Assembly: GCA_963681505.1 (NCBI GenBank) | Contig: OY811971.1 | Coordinates: 20,765,250-20,829,249 of the forward strand | Source of the DNA: Eunapius fragilis | Lineage: Eukaryota; Porifera; Demospongiae; Spongillida; Spongillidae | Reading direction: 5' to 3' | DNA length: 64,000 nucleotides | In this document: positions 35,240-45,515 of the stretch, piece by piece | Layout: each line of letters opens with the position of its first letter | How positions within the stretch are numbered: the stretch's first letter is position 1 | Translations under genes and position numbers: made by a program | Notes under the pieces: generated by a model | Database searches by the model: none | Seen by the model: the letters and a program-made list of their open reading frames with translations, nothing else | What the model was told of the DNA's origin: nothing

Positions 35240-35613
35240 GACTGCCACAAGGTTGCATCTTCCCTCCCAAACACCTACTATTGTTTTATTTGCAATAACA
35301 TTTTACTAGTGAGAAATATCTGAAAAGCCATAACACACGAAAACATGGTCAGTGCGCAAAATCTCCTCATCCGCCAATTGACTTCTCATGCCCTTTCCCT
35401 CTATGTTCCTTTACTTCCAAATCTCAAAAAGGCATTAAGATACATCAGCACCACAACACAAAAACGAATCGGAATCTAAATGATTGTGAACTTTCTGTGT
35501 CGTGCCCTGCTACAGATTGCCAGTTCAAGTCTACTTGCATTAAGGAAGTTAAAATACATCTTTGCAAAACACATCACTGGTCCAAAATAGATGTTGATGT
35601 TCTAGAGCTTTGA
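35240..35613 (+). pseudogene. Decayed C2H2 zinc-finger coding segment
   Basis: The plus strand encodes three zinc-finger-like units. The first (YCFICNN...SHNTRKH) needs a one-base frame change within it. The next two are in one frame: CPFPLCSFTSKSQKGIKIHQ followed by HH, and CPATDCQFKSTCIKEVKIHL followed by CKTHH. The frame ends in a stop at 35611-35613. There are no clear flanking splice sites. It may be a decayed host zinc-finger exon or part of a LINE N-terminus, as LINEs of the type found nearby carry such fingers. Confidence 0.45.
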
Positions 35614-35769
35614 GTGTTAGCTTGATGACTTGTTTGTTTCCGAACTTGTTTGTTTCCAAACTCTTCCTCCAAACTACTTGTATATTGTTATTATTATTAT
35701 TTTTTAACGTTTTATAATTATAAGAATTATAATAGGAGAAACAACATGCATGAATTATTAATAAATCAT

Positions 35770-36058
35770 GCTACAGTTCAATAAACTTTAAGATGGGAGC
35801 CACCTGGAAAGGATTGCTGTCGCATTTGCCTCACCAGATGCAAGTTGAGCCTGCTATACAGGTCAGACAGCACAACTGACTTTGGTTTGCCCAATATAAT
35901 GGCAAGACGGGAGGCAAGCATCTTAAATGAGTCCATGGCTTCCTTTCCCCAAGCACCATGGGACTCCGTGACTAGAGGTACACAACACCAGCCCAAAGCA
36001 TTGCATTTGGGGTCATTCTCATTATGCTTTCGCTCTTCAGTGGACAAGGCGGCTGCCC
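35770..36058 (-). mobile_element. 3' fragment of an RLE-type LINE
   Basis: The minus strand encodes about 90 residues (CNALGWCCVPLVTESHGAWG, then SRLAIILGKPKSVVLSDLYS) that align with the extreme C-terminus of the larger LINE at 36061-39952 (CQELGWTCIPLAVETFCNWG). It starts next to an (ATT)n run at 36060-36091, where the larger LINE ends. It is older and 5'-truncated, or cut by the larger LINE. Confidence 0.75.
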
Positions 36059-36151
36059 CAGTATTATTATTATTATTATTATTATTATTTATTATTCAGA
36101 ATATAATATTACAACATTACAGCAATGACACACACAAACAACGTCAAGTCA

Positions 36152-37265
36152 CTAGATCTGGTGCTCCCTTGCCAGGATGGCTCTGGCAATGGACCTAGCC
36201 AAAGTGAAATTCAACCTGCCGTAAATGTCTGCCAAGATGGAAGGTTTGGGAGAGGACATGCTGATTGCAAGGTGGGATGCCAACCTAGAGAAAGTGAGGT
36301 AAGCCTCCTTACCCCAGTTGCAGAAGGTCTCCACGGCTAAGGGAATGCAAGTCCACCCTAATTCCTGACATTTGGGGCCATTGCTGAGTAGCTTACGGGA
36401 CTCCGCTGCTGTAGAAGCTGCACCAGACATTCGACATGAATCCCTCAGTATGGCAGGGCAGAGAGGTGACGTTACTGTGACGTCAAATGCTGCAGGCTTT
36501 CCTCTATCCCAACCTGCAATGAGCACATCAGCAGGTCTGGTGTGGTTGTGGTCCCTAGTAAGACCATGGCCCTTCTCCACGGTCACACTTAGATGAGCTC
36601 CCCGACAGAAATCGACAATGACATCACGCAAGTGATTATGCCTAACCACCACATCTCCCCCATGACTGCATGTTGCAGCATGGTGACCAAAGGGATCTAG
36701 GGCAACCTCTGAGCAAAAGGGACACACGGATCTACCAACACCCTCACCTAGCCACCACCTCAACGCGATCTGGATCTCATTGGGCTCCATATGTAAACCT
36801 AAGCCCTTGGAAGGGACCACTGACAGCCATGAAGGTGAATGAAGGGCTGATATAGACAGCAGTCGGGCCTTGTTGGCTGGGGAGGAAGCTTCTAATAAAG
36901 ATTTGAATTGCTCCTCATCAATCTTGCTGGAAAGCTCTGGGAGAAGCAAGGACAGACTCAACCGTGATTGCGTTATGAGAGGCGACTTTGGAGTTATAGT
37001 CTGTAACTGCCTGCTGAAGATGGAGATTGTGCAATTTGCCCAGGCCTGATGAAGAAAGTGAGGAAATGAAGTCAGCAGCAGCATGGCATGAGAGAGAATG
37101 AATGCCTAAGCCCCCGAACCTCAGACTAAGCTGAGCCTGTTTCCAGGCCGTATCTGAGGCTTCAATAGCTGAGCTGAGCACAAAACACTGCCTCACATCT
37201 TCATCGAAGGACACTAGAGCATCAGAAGCCAAACTAGGAGGAGTGACCCTGGTTATGTGGACCAT
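36152..37265 (-). pseudogene. LINE C-terminal region: RT thumb, zinc knuckle, RLE endonuclease
   Basis: Two overlapping minus-strand frames (37265-36918 and 37084-36152) continue the LINE protein. The second holds CPFCSEVALDPFGHHAATC (zinc knuckle), then RHNHLRD, then RPADVLIAGWDRGKPAAFDV, matching the spacing of restriction-like endonuclease motifs in R2-type LINEs, and ends at a stop near 36152. A frame change separates it from the upstream part. Confidence 0.8.
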
Positions 37266-37299
37266 TTTTCAAAACCCTCCACACATGCGCACTAATGTG

Positions 37300-38284
37300 A
37301 ATGCCACCTGGAGATCAACTCCAGCCACATCCACCAGACTTGAGAGTAATTTCTTGGATTCAGCGCACTTGTCAGCAATAAATTTGGAACAGTGTAAATA
37401 GCCGCCAACAGGAGCACCAAGAATGTCCATATTTGAGAAGGGAGAACTTTACAGCTGGTGGGAAAGAGGTGTTACCTTTACTGCTGAAGAGCTCACACTT
37501 GGCAAAGTCCCAGAGCAGATCCCATCTCTTCAATGATGTGCATGGCCCGCGACACAGCTGGACGGTCTCCAGCAATGACACCATCATCAAGATACCATGC
37601 CTGGTAGAGGAGGTCCACACATTCATCATCAGCATCCACACTGGAAATTAGTTTCTGCAAGACAAGTGCAAAAAGTAAGGGACCCAGTGGATCCCCCTGT
37701 TGAACCCCTGACTCTGAACTGATATGACCTAGGGGGTGCCATATCAAAGGATGTGACCCATAACACCAAGATACCCATGGCAGAAGTTCAGGGAAAAACG
37801 TGGTACATTCATCCACCACCGCCTGTCTGGAGACAACATTAAAAGCATTTTTCATGTCTACCTTGAATGCTACAAAGTCATCATCACCCCGATGCTCCTC
37901 TATACAGATCCTCAACCCATGGGTAACTTTTTCTGCCCCTGCACGACATGCCACACCAAATTGCAGGGGCTGAAAGAAATCAGCCGCCTTGACCTTCAAC
38001 AAAGCACACATGCATTTCCCAACAAGTCTTCGTAAGGTTTCCCCCACAGCAATGGGCCGTATGTCAGGTGCACATCCCTCCTTGTTCTTGTTTAGTGCAA
38101 TTAGGGATCCCCCAGCCAGAAACCTTGACACTAAAGTGGGGGCCTTCCCTGCTGCCAGAATATTGATGACTAACCTAAGGGATGTGCATATGGGAGTGGG
38201 AAGAGGGATGCTAGCCACATCAAGCAGGTGTTGGACCCGTAAGCCGGAGGGACCAGCCGCAGTATCTTTTGGAAATGAGCGCAT
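37300..38284 (-). pseudogene. LINE reverse transcriptase core
   Basis: Frame 38284-37493 encodes RT motifs in order: RPIAVGETLRRLVGKCM, VAFKVDMKNAFNVVS, GVQQGDPLGPLLFAL, and YLDDGVIAG as the catalytic box (YLDD rather than the more usual (F/Y)ADD). The frame shifts after about residue 260 and continues in another frame toward 37370. Confidence 0.85.
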
Positions 38285-38308
38285 GACAGAGAGGATGTTA
38301 AAGTCAGG

Positions 38309-39949
38309 CTACAGTACAATAACTTCTGTATCCAGGACAGCTGGAACTACTGGTGCAGGGCAGCTGGGGTGTTTTGCTTTCAAAAATTGCCATGTGTTCT
38401 CATTGTTGGGAGCAATACCACTTGACTGCAGGAACCGACAAGCTTTCCCAAACATGCCAGATCTGCCCAGAGAGATGGCCCTGTCAATGTTGCTAGTGCA
38501 CTGGCGAATGGAAGAGGTGCTTTGGTGGATGTGGCTGATTGCCCTGCCTTTGGCCAAGTTCCAAAGTGAGCCCACGTCATTATCTGTCCACATGTTGCAC
38601 AGGGTATCCACTGGGGGAGGCTTGTCATGACGTCCCTGGCACCTATGTGAAGGAAGAACACACTTTGGGAGCATAAAAAGTTTAAGCCATGCATCCTCAG
38701 AGTTCTCATGAATGACACTTTTTAAAGCTGATGACAATGCTCGGGCAAAAGCGGGCCTGGATCTTGAAGGAATGAAGCGTAAGGTGGGCTGATTAAGGAG
38801 GCACACTTCCTCAAATGTACGGAGGCTTGGTTCAGGTTGGTGGAGGGGTGGGGCTTCTACTGGTGGATTGTCGATAGGTGGATTGTCAACAAGCATGGGT
38901 GTGTCTTCTGAACCTCGGGCAGCATCTGCTCCTCCTACACACTTTTTGGAATGTGCGGATAGCCTGGAGTTGGAAACCAGCTGAACACAACCGCGGCAGA
39001 TGTGGAGGTCATTCTCCTCCAGCCAGGTGATTGGCACAATACCAGGCAGTACACCTTGGGCATGAAGCGTCATATGAGCTTTCCACACGGAGGGAGCAAT
39101 CAATTCTGGGCACCCTACGACGATACACTGCTTCCTCCGTTGCCGCCTAGTTGTCTGGAGACTGGGATGAGTGAGAGTAGGGATTGGTGGCTGACTGTGA
39201 ACATGCTGTTCTTCTATGAATGATAAACCTAGTGTGGGCTGTGAAAGAAATATATGTCTGTGGGAAGCCCTTGAAGAGGCTCTGGATGAAGGACTGGGAA
39301 GCTGCTTTGGGGAAGTACGAGGTGTAGCAAGAGGCAATAATTCATTTGCGGGGGGCACGAGTGGGGACTTAGGTAGTGTGGTCAGCGAAGGTTCAAGCGG
39401 CGCGGAAGATGAGGGTGATGGTTGTGGGTTAGACACTGGTGGAAATGCGGACTGGGTCTGGGGATGAGAGTGTGAGCTTGACAGCTGTGAATGAGGCAGC
39501 TGTGTGTGTGGCAGCTGTCTCAGAGCTGGGAGTTCGGTCAAAGGATGCTCGGGTAGCGGGGAAGAGGAACTAATAGTGGTCCGATTCCGTACACGAGAAC
39601 GAGTAATCCTAGACGAGGTGGGAGGTGACAAGGGGGGTATGCGGGAAGGGACCACTGCTGGCTGCGGTGAGCGAAGTGGCTGTGGTAAATGGGGAAATGA
39701 ATTATGCTCTGCAGGAACGGGAGGCTTAGACAGGAGAGAGAGTTCAGACGCCTGAGCGGATGAGCATGAAGGCGAAAGGATATGAAGCGGCGGCTGCGAC
39801 GATGTATGAGATGCTGTAGGCCTAATCGACGCGTTATTAGCACACTTACCTTTTCTTCCTGGGTAGCAGTCGATGCAGTCTTTCTTGCCCTTAGCACAAG
39901 AGCAGCCCTTGCAACGCGCTCCATTGCCATTGCATTTACAGCACGGCAT
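38309..39949 (-). CDS. LINE N-terminal protein segment (CXC-like, zinc fingers)
   Basis: A 546-codon minus-strand frame from the ATG at 39949. Residues 1-36 form a Cys-rich cluster resembling half of a tesmin/TSO1 CXC domain (CCKCNGNGARC, CKGCSCAKGKKDC, CYPGRKGKC). Residues about 40-270 are Pro/Ser-rich. Around 280-345 are two finger-like units (CIVVGCPELIAPSVWKAHMT and CRGCVQLVSNSRLSAHSKKC). The last part leads into the RT region. It belongs to the LINE and has no host function. Confidence 0.85.
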   Translation of the reverse strand: MPCCKCNGNGARCKGCSCAKGKKDCIDCYPGRKGKCANNASIRPTASHTSSQPPLHILSPSCSSAQASELSLLSKPPVPAEHNSFPHLPQPLRSPQPAVVPSRIPPLSPPTSSRITRSRVRNRTTISSSSPLPEHPLTELPALRQLPHTQLPHSQLSSSHSHPQTQSAFPPVSNPQPSPSSSAPLEPSLTTLPKSPLVPPANELLPLATPRTSPKQLPSPSSRASSRASHRHIFLSQPTLGLSFIEEQHVHSQPPIPTLTHPSLQTTRRQRRKQCIVVGCPELIAPSVWKAHMTLHAQGVLPGIVPITWLEENDLHICRGCVQLVSNSRLSAHSKKCVGGADAARGSEDTPMLVDNPPIDNPPVEAPPLHQPEPSLRTFEEVCLLNQPTLRFIPSRSRPAFARALSSALKSVIHENSEDAWLKLFMLPKCVLPSHRCQGRHDKPPPVDTLCNMWTDNDVGSLWNLAKGRAISHIHQSTSSIRQCTSNIDRAISLGRSGMFGKACRFLQSSGIAPNNENTWQFLKAKHPSCPAPVVPAVLDTEVIVL

Positions 39950-39959
39950 TTAGTTCTAT

Positions 39960-40064
39960 TATATATTATTATTATTATTATGTATGTATGTATCTATGTA
40001 TGTATGTATGTATGAATGGATGGATGTATGTATGTGTATGTATGTATGTATGTATGTATGTATG

Positions 40065-40095
<31 letters not shown>

Positions 40096-40135
40096 TTATG
40101 CATGTATGTATGTATGTATATATTATGTATGGTGA
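39960..40135. repeat. (ATT)n and (GTAT)n microsatellites
   Basis: A short ATT run followed by about 140 bp of GTAT repeats with interruptions, just upstream of the LINE start codon and just before the Ig-like host exon at 40155. Confidence 0.95.
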
Positions 40136-40154
40136 ATTGCTTTCATCCTACCAG

Positions 40155-40538
40155 CATCCCAGACCTTGCCATGTAAACTCCACGGAGATAGGAGCTGTCC
40201 CACAGCTATGTGTCCTAACACTGCAGTAAATTACAGCTGTGTTGCTAGCAGCTATGCTGGAGAAACAATTTGGAATATTTTCAATGAATCATCACTTGTA
40301 CTTGCACAAGGACCTCCAGGGACTGGTTTATCTTGCCTCACTAGTTCTTCAATATTTATATTCGGACCCTTCACAGTGACCAACACACCTCCTCTTACAA
40401 ATAATACCTACTGTCTAACCTCCATCCTCTCAATGGTTGTCACACAAGAAATGCATGGTTTCATGGTATCATGTTCCAGCTACTCATTGGTATCATTTTC
40501 CAGCACTCCTATCGGTAATGCAACAATATCTCTTCTTG
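40155..40538 (+). CDS. Host exon: Ig-like domain of a membrane receptor
   Basis: The exon is bounded by CTACCAG|CA and CTTCTTG|GTAAGTG, phase 1 on both sides. It encodes about 128 residues with six cysteines, several N-glycosylation sites and the layout of a degenerate Ig-like domain (CPNTAVNYSCVASSYAGETI, then LTSILSMVVTQEMHGFMVSC). It splices in frame to the FN3 exon at 42791 (G plus TT makes Val). Upstream exons, including the start codon and signal peptide, are not visible; the LINE and microsatellites lie immediately upstream. Confidence 0.8.
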
Positions 40539-40826
40539 GTAAGTGATGGGGAATATATTCCATCTTATTGGCTAAATTATCTTGATTAACTTGTGGTTAT
40601 GTAGTGATAATCCAATGTAACTGGTGCTGGAGGAGCTATCAAATATAGTACACAATTTAACATACATTTACATCAGTGTTTTAGGGTGGTAAACATGCGG
40701 AGTGAACATACAGAACCTGTAATCATCTGTATGTACCTGTAATGTAAAAGGCTAGAAGTGGTTTTCCTTTCAGCCTAGCAACTATCTATTTGTACATGTA
40801 AACAACAAACCCAGCAGCTGTTCTTT

Positions 40827-41153
40827 TCAAACAGCAAATAATTTTTCTAACTGATTCCAGGCCATGTAGGTATGTACAGGGAGTGAACCTTTCTTACTTA
40901 GCCACACTAAGAAACCGGGAACTTGAAAAGCTTTCATGCAAGGTACTGCATCATATAAAGGGAGGCTGTTATGGGGATAACGTTTAATGCTTCTTTTTAA
41001 AGCCTGGCTTGTGTACTGTTCAGTTTGTTTTTTTTTTCCATTTTCAATTTTTTGCTTTGCATGTTTCTGCAGATATAGAAGTTGTTTCTTTGCTTTAATT
41101 GCATTCTTCCAGCTGTGATGAAATTGATGCGTAGCTGCTGGTTGTTCCAACAA
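40827..41153 (-). CDS. Hypothetical antisense ORF, 108 codons
   Basis: An open minus-strand frame, lysine-rich in its first half (KAKKQLLYLQKHAKQKIENG), with no domain I recognise. It lies downstream on the same strand from the P2X7-tail-like segment, so the two may be remains of one inserted gene. It could also be chance. Confidence 0.22.
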   Translation of the reverse strand: MLEQPAATHQFHHSWKNAIKAKKQLLYLQKHAKQKIENGKKKQTEQYTSQALKRSIKRYPHNSLPLYDAVPCMKAFQVPGFLVWLSKKGSLPVHTYMAWNQLEKLFAV

Positions 41154-41792
41154 TTCTAGTGATCGTGTAAGCCTATATTATTTCCAAGCGATGCAATGGG
41201 TAAAGCAAGTTCAGCAAAGTGCAGTGGAAGGCAACCGGTCACTGGTACCTTTGTAGTGATCGCTTTGATCAGGGTTGTTTCAAATTTGATTCAGCGCTTG
41301 GTTCGCAGTTTGGAACTAAGAAAAGGAGGCTGTGTCATGTTTTTTAATGCAAAGGATCAGGAATTATAACTTAGTCTGGCACAGCTAACTTGAATAACGA
41401 AATCTCTTTAGAAGAAAGAACACAGAAAAATATGTCTACACAGGAAAACACACCAGAATATATGTAGAGCATGAACAACAGAACAATACACAAAAGACAG
41501 GGTTTAATTGTTAGTGGAGAGGTGTGAAGAGGCAGGCACAGGCATAGCGAGGCATGCTCCACCGGCCACCATTGTGCATGCAAGTGTCCATTGTCACAAC
41601 AGGCTGAAGCCTGGAGTTGTTCCTACAATATTTTGTAGGATGGTGTCAGTGTTGGTGCAAGAGAATCCACCATCAAGGTGCAAAATTAATGGACCACAGC
41701 AGGTTCCAGCCCAACAGCTGTATTATATCCTCTAAACAAAAGAGAGGAGCTGCAGAGAAGAGGGAAAGGCATGAGGTCTTCTTATATATAGC

Positions 41793-42143
41793 CTAACTGA
41801 ACTGAATTAATAAATTTTCTACAGGAATGTTACTACCTTCCTTACTCATGAATATCTCTTCATGATCACCATAATGATAATGATAGCTAAAGTAAGCTGC
41901 TTGCAGTACCCATACATTTATACACACTGAGTCAAATCCTTCATGTTCAGTTATGCATTCAATCCTTCTGGCACTTTCTCCTTTCTTTAGCATCATGCGA
42001 TCTATTTCACAGCAACAAATGCATTTCTGACTAGCGGGCATAATTACACAGGGGTTATATTTTATTAGACTATATAAATTGTGATATATATCCCCAGTTC
42101 CTACTTTGAAACCTCCCTTCATCTTCTGAATCGCCACCATCAA
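41793..42143 (-). pseudogene. P2X7 C-terminal (ballast) domain-like segment
   Basis: The minus strand encodes CVIMPASQKCICCCEIDRMM followed by a short linker and CITEHEGFDSVCINVWVLQA then AYFSYHYHYGD. The cysteine spacing and the C-C-x-E ... F-x-x-V-C-x-N-x-W-V-L pattern match the cysteine-rich cytoplasmic domain of P2X7, which also occurs without a channel in many invertebrate proteins. An acidic serine-rich stretch precedes it (SDSYSEPDL) but a stop and a frame change intervene. It sits antisense in the intron of the Ig/FN3 gene, so it is probably a decayed insertion or retrocopy. Confidence 0.55.
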
Positions 42144-42790
42144 CTATGTCAGATCTGGTTCTGAATAACTATCAGACTCTCTGTGTTCATTGATATCATA
42201 TGGTTCTTGGCTAGTTGTTACGAACATTAACAAACATTAACAACGTTCTAAATGGCCTAAAATCTAAAAGATATTATATATCTTTGATAGAATATGCATG
42301 TAGTGAAAGATCAAGGAATAAATAGTAACCTGTGAAAAGCTTTCCATCTTCATACTCACCTTTTTAGTATCCAATCTATCCTATCAATATACAGTGGTTT
42401 TATCAAGTAACTAACTGCCAAATTTGTTTAGCTTGGTAGCGTTATTGATTAGTTGATTGTACTTTAGTGTGCATTGATTGTAAGAACTATGCTGTTGATA
42501 ATATGAAATATGAACGCTATCAAAGGCCGTGACCCTTTTCTAAGTAGTTTAGTACTAAAATAGTATGCCACTTATTAAATTGTGGTATCTCAAAAGTACC
42601 TCCAATTCGAACACCTAGCTGTTCAAATGTACCTTGTCAAAACTAGTATACAGTCATACAAAGGAGGGTGATTCTATAACATGCTGTAAATATATACAAA
42701 ACCCTACATTTACTGTATAATGATAATGGCCTTGTGGGTGTATCTGATCATATTGGGCTGTGATATGGTTAATCATTCTTTATCTTTCAG

Positions 42791-43042
42791 TTCCTCCAAG
42801 TCTTCCCAACATTACATCACTGAATAGCCTATATGCAGATCAACTAGCAGTAAACTGGACACTTGTGCGTGATGCTGCTAGCTACAATATCAGTATCAAT
42901 GGCAGCGCTCCTGTTGTCTTACCGGCTAATGCAACAACATACTTATTCACTGAACTAAGCAGTGACTCATTCTACACTATCAGTTTGGTGGCCATTAACT
43001 GTGCTGGGAGTAGCAGTCCTGCTGTAAAAACTGGAAAAACAA
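42791..43042 (+). CDS. Host exon: fibronectin type III domain
   Basis: Acceptor CTTTCAG and donor A|GTACGT, phase 1 at both ends. About 84 residues with FN3 hallmarks: a proline-rich start (PPSLPNI), LAVNWTL with the conserved Trp, SYNISINGS, and YTISLVAINCAGSSSP as the Tyr-x-(hydrophobic)-x-(hydrophobic)-x-A strand with the usual N-x-x-G-x-S-S end. It joins in frame to the Ig-like exon upstream and the transmembrane exon downstream. Confidence 0.88.
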
Positions 43043-45090
43043 GTACGTATAAGGGCAACAATATTTAAGTTTTCATTCTTTGAAATTCGTAACAATCACA
43101 AGTGAATGATTGAAAATCAAATCTTGTAAAAAACATTCTGTTGCAAAAATGTTGTGAGAAATTAATTTTTGTTTTAATGAATATGATTATTATTATTGTC
43201 AGAGGCCAGCAAGGAGGGAACCTGCAACTAGTTGATACTGTAGTTGTAGATGTAACGTCAATGTTACATAACTAACCACTTATCCTTGTGTACAAAATTT
43301 ACATTGCAATAATGCTATGTACATTGTGTATACTTATATCCTGAGAAAACAACAGATCCTTATTTTACTATGTTTCTGTGTTAACAGTGTACATTTAGGA
43401 TAAGAGGTTGTGTCATATTGACTTCACATCTGAAATGAATCTAGTTGCATCCCTTCTGGTTGTGCTGCAGCATTAATATAACAAAAACATTTACAACATA
43501 AAATGTGTGCAAAATAAATGATACATACGAAACACGATCAAAATGTCACCACAAATGGTCTGGTATCTTAAGACTGGCTCCACCTTCATAATTAACAATA
43601 TCAGCAATTTCAACCACTACAAAATCCCGCATTTGCTTATTGTAACCATTTTCATTTTACCAAATGTTTTACTATGATCCCATAAATTAATTCAATTGAT
43701 AGTTGTCATAGTAACCATCACCATTTACAGTCTACCCTCGATAGTGTCCGCTTCGATACAGTCCATCCGCGATAATTTCCGCTATTTTTCTTGCCAACTG
43801 CTAACCCTTCGTAAGCTAAACTTTGCATCGCTATTATCCGTTTGTCCTACAGTCCGCTAGTTTGGGGGTTCCCGTAACCCGGACTATATCGAGGGTAGAC
43901 TGTATTGCAATGCGGCCATAATATGGGGGGGGCATCTCTTCACGTTTTTGAAAATCCTGGTGATTACCTAATATGAAAAACATCATGCGTTGTCTAGTTG
44001 CTATTGTTGTAACTAATGCAAGTAGGCAAAATGAAAAATAACATTGCATGCACAAGTTGTATACAAAAAAGATGAATTTTGTGCTTAATATTTCACAGTT
44101 TGATGTATGCCTGCAAGTGCTATGACCATTTGAAATTTGCCAACTGAGGTTTTACTTGAGTAAGAAGAATAACAGAAACTTGCAAAAATGGATATTTTAA
44201 CCATCCGGTTACCAATTAGATTGCAAGGTTCCAATTCCATTTTAGGCTCTATAGCCGGTTAAATCTGACCAAGTAAGAGTAAGAGCCACAGCTCTATTAT
44301 CATACCATACTATTTGACTAGGCACTAACCCAAATTGTGAGCACTTGATGCTTCCTGTTTTTTGCTACCTGAGCTTTAAATCCACTGACTGGGTAATGCG
44401 TACCAATTAATATGTTGCATCAAATGCTGCATGTTTTTCAAGAACCTAACCAGGGACAAGAATGTCGGCTGACCACGTCATTCCAAACAATATTGGATCC
44501 AGTCATTTAAACATTTCATGTGTATCCTGTCTTAATAAACTGGAGTAATAAATTGGAAAATATAAATAGGAAGTCAAACCCCAAAGCATTAAGCAATTTT
44601 ATTGTAACCTTATGTATACATAATATTACAGGAAGTGGTCAGGTTATATTCAAACTTCGGCCTGACCACTTTTTGTCAGAGATTCATCTTGCAAAACAGC
44701 TGAAATTGAATTTAAAGTATGTGTATACTGTTATTATGCAGTGAAAGGTAAGAAATATGTTCCTGCTCAATGATGTGACATTTTTTCTCATATACAAAGA
44801 AGGCGGCATATTTAACGGTTCATGATTATACATTATCGACATATTTTGGCCATAATATCATTGTACTATTTTTACTGGCAGGCACATTGTTTACTTCAGC
44901 AAGTAATTTCAACACATCTGGTATGTAGTGTGTATGGTGTTGTATGCAGAATTTGCATGTTCTGCTTAACTTACATTTCTACTACATTACAAGATGTTCA
45001 TCAATTGCATGATTAATGATGTGTTCATTTCGTTTCCCCATTTACAGACCTAAGTATTTACAATCATTATTGTATCATCTGTTTCCTCAG
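43043..45090 (+). other. Intron with a pogo-like MITE
   Basis: 2.05 kb between the FN3 and transmembrane exons. It contains the MITE at 43728-43902 and otherwise AT-rich sequence. I saw no further phase-1 exon. Confidence 0.7.
43728..43902. mobile_element. pogo/Tc1-like MITE, 175 bp
   Basis: The ends are inverted: CAGTCTACCCTCGATA and its near complement TATATCGAGGGTAGACTG, flanked by TA on both sides. CAGT-type tips with a TA target are typical of pogo/Tigger elements. The interior is short and non-coding. Confidence 0.85.
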
Positions 45091-45192
45091 TTGCAGTTAT
45101 ATTTGGAGTTGTAGTACCTATCACTCTTTTCACTTCAATCGTCATATGCTGTATACTTTGGAAGATTCTGAAGTGCAATTGCGTAACTAATG
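45091..45192 (+). CDS. Host exon: transmembrane segment
   Basis: Acceptor TTTCCTCAG, phase 1. It encodes a hydrophobic helix (AVIFGVVVPITLFTSIVICC) followed by ILWKILKCNC, a stop-transfer pattern placing the tail in the cytoplasm. Two donors are possible, both phase 1: after 45192 (AATG|GTAAAC) or after 45213 (AAAC|GTAAGG). The second fits the consensus better and adds seven basic residues (GKRRLPK). They may be alternative splice sites. Confidence 0.8.
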
Positions 45193-45330
45193 GTAAACGC
45201 AGACTCCCCAAACGTAAGGCATCTAAATTTTTCTTCCTATTATTAGATGGTTTAATTTGGCTTGAAAATATTAAAGCACTCTATGCTCATGGATACAGAA
45301 TGATCCTCAAGATTTTGAATCTTGCAGATA

Positions 45331-45515
45331 CAACTAAAGAAAAACATTCTCTAACGAGAAAGTTGGCGGGATATAGGAATTGGAGGCAAAGATGGTGTAA
45401 AAAGGAGGGGAACAAGGTTTTGAGAAAAGGAAAATGAGACCAAATGTAACAGAACCAAGGGAAGTGCAAAAATAGGATTTTTGTCTCATGTACCCCCTCT
45501 CAAACCCTTGTAACA
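45331..45515. mobile_element. Foldback MITE, family A, copy 3 (left part)
   Basis: Starts near ACTAAAGAAAAACATTCTC and includes the left arm, the central turn and part of the right arm, ending near CTCAAACCCTTG. The missing outer right arm matches 47383-47467. Confidence 0.8.

Larger units (their letters stand above)
36061..39952 (-). mobile_element. Near full-length RLE-type LINE with CXC-like N-terminus
   Basis: A 3.9 kb minus-strand non-LTR retrotransposon. It opens with a cysteine cluster (CCKCNGNGARCKGC), then a Pro/Ser-rich region, C2H2-like fingers, reverse transcriptase (VDMKNAFN; the catalytic box reads YLDDG) and a C-terminal zinc knuckle followed by a PD-(D/E)XK-like endonuclease (RPADVLIAGWDRGKPAAFDV). 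Its 3' end runs into an (AAT)n-type tail at 36061-36091. Coding is spread over at least three frames, so it is no longer intact. The endonuclease places it with the R2/NeSL-like group rather than APE-type LINEs; exact clade not determined. Relatives are at 35770-36058 and 55606-55930. Confidence 0.85.
40539..42790 (+). other. Intron with antisense coding traces
   Basis: 2.25 kb between the Ig-like and FN3 exons. It holds a minus-strand 108-codon frame (40827-41153) and a minus-strand P2X7-tail-like segment (41793-42143). Otherwise AT-rich. Confidence 0.7.

Noticed and set aside
34944-40229. Met-Tyr-Val-Cys frames at 35.0-35.3 and 40.0-40.2 kb
   Set aside because: Translations of (GTAT)n microsatellites.
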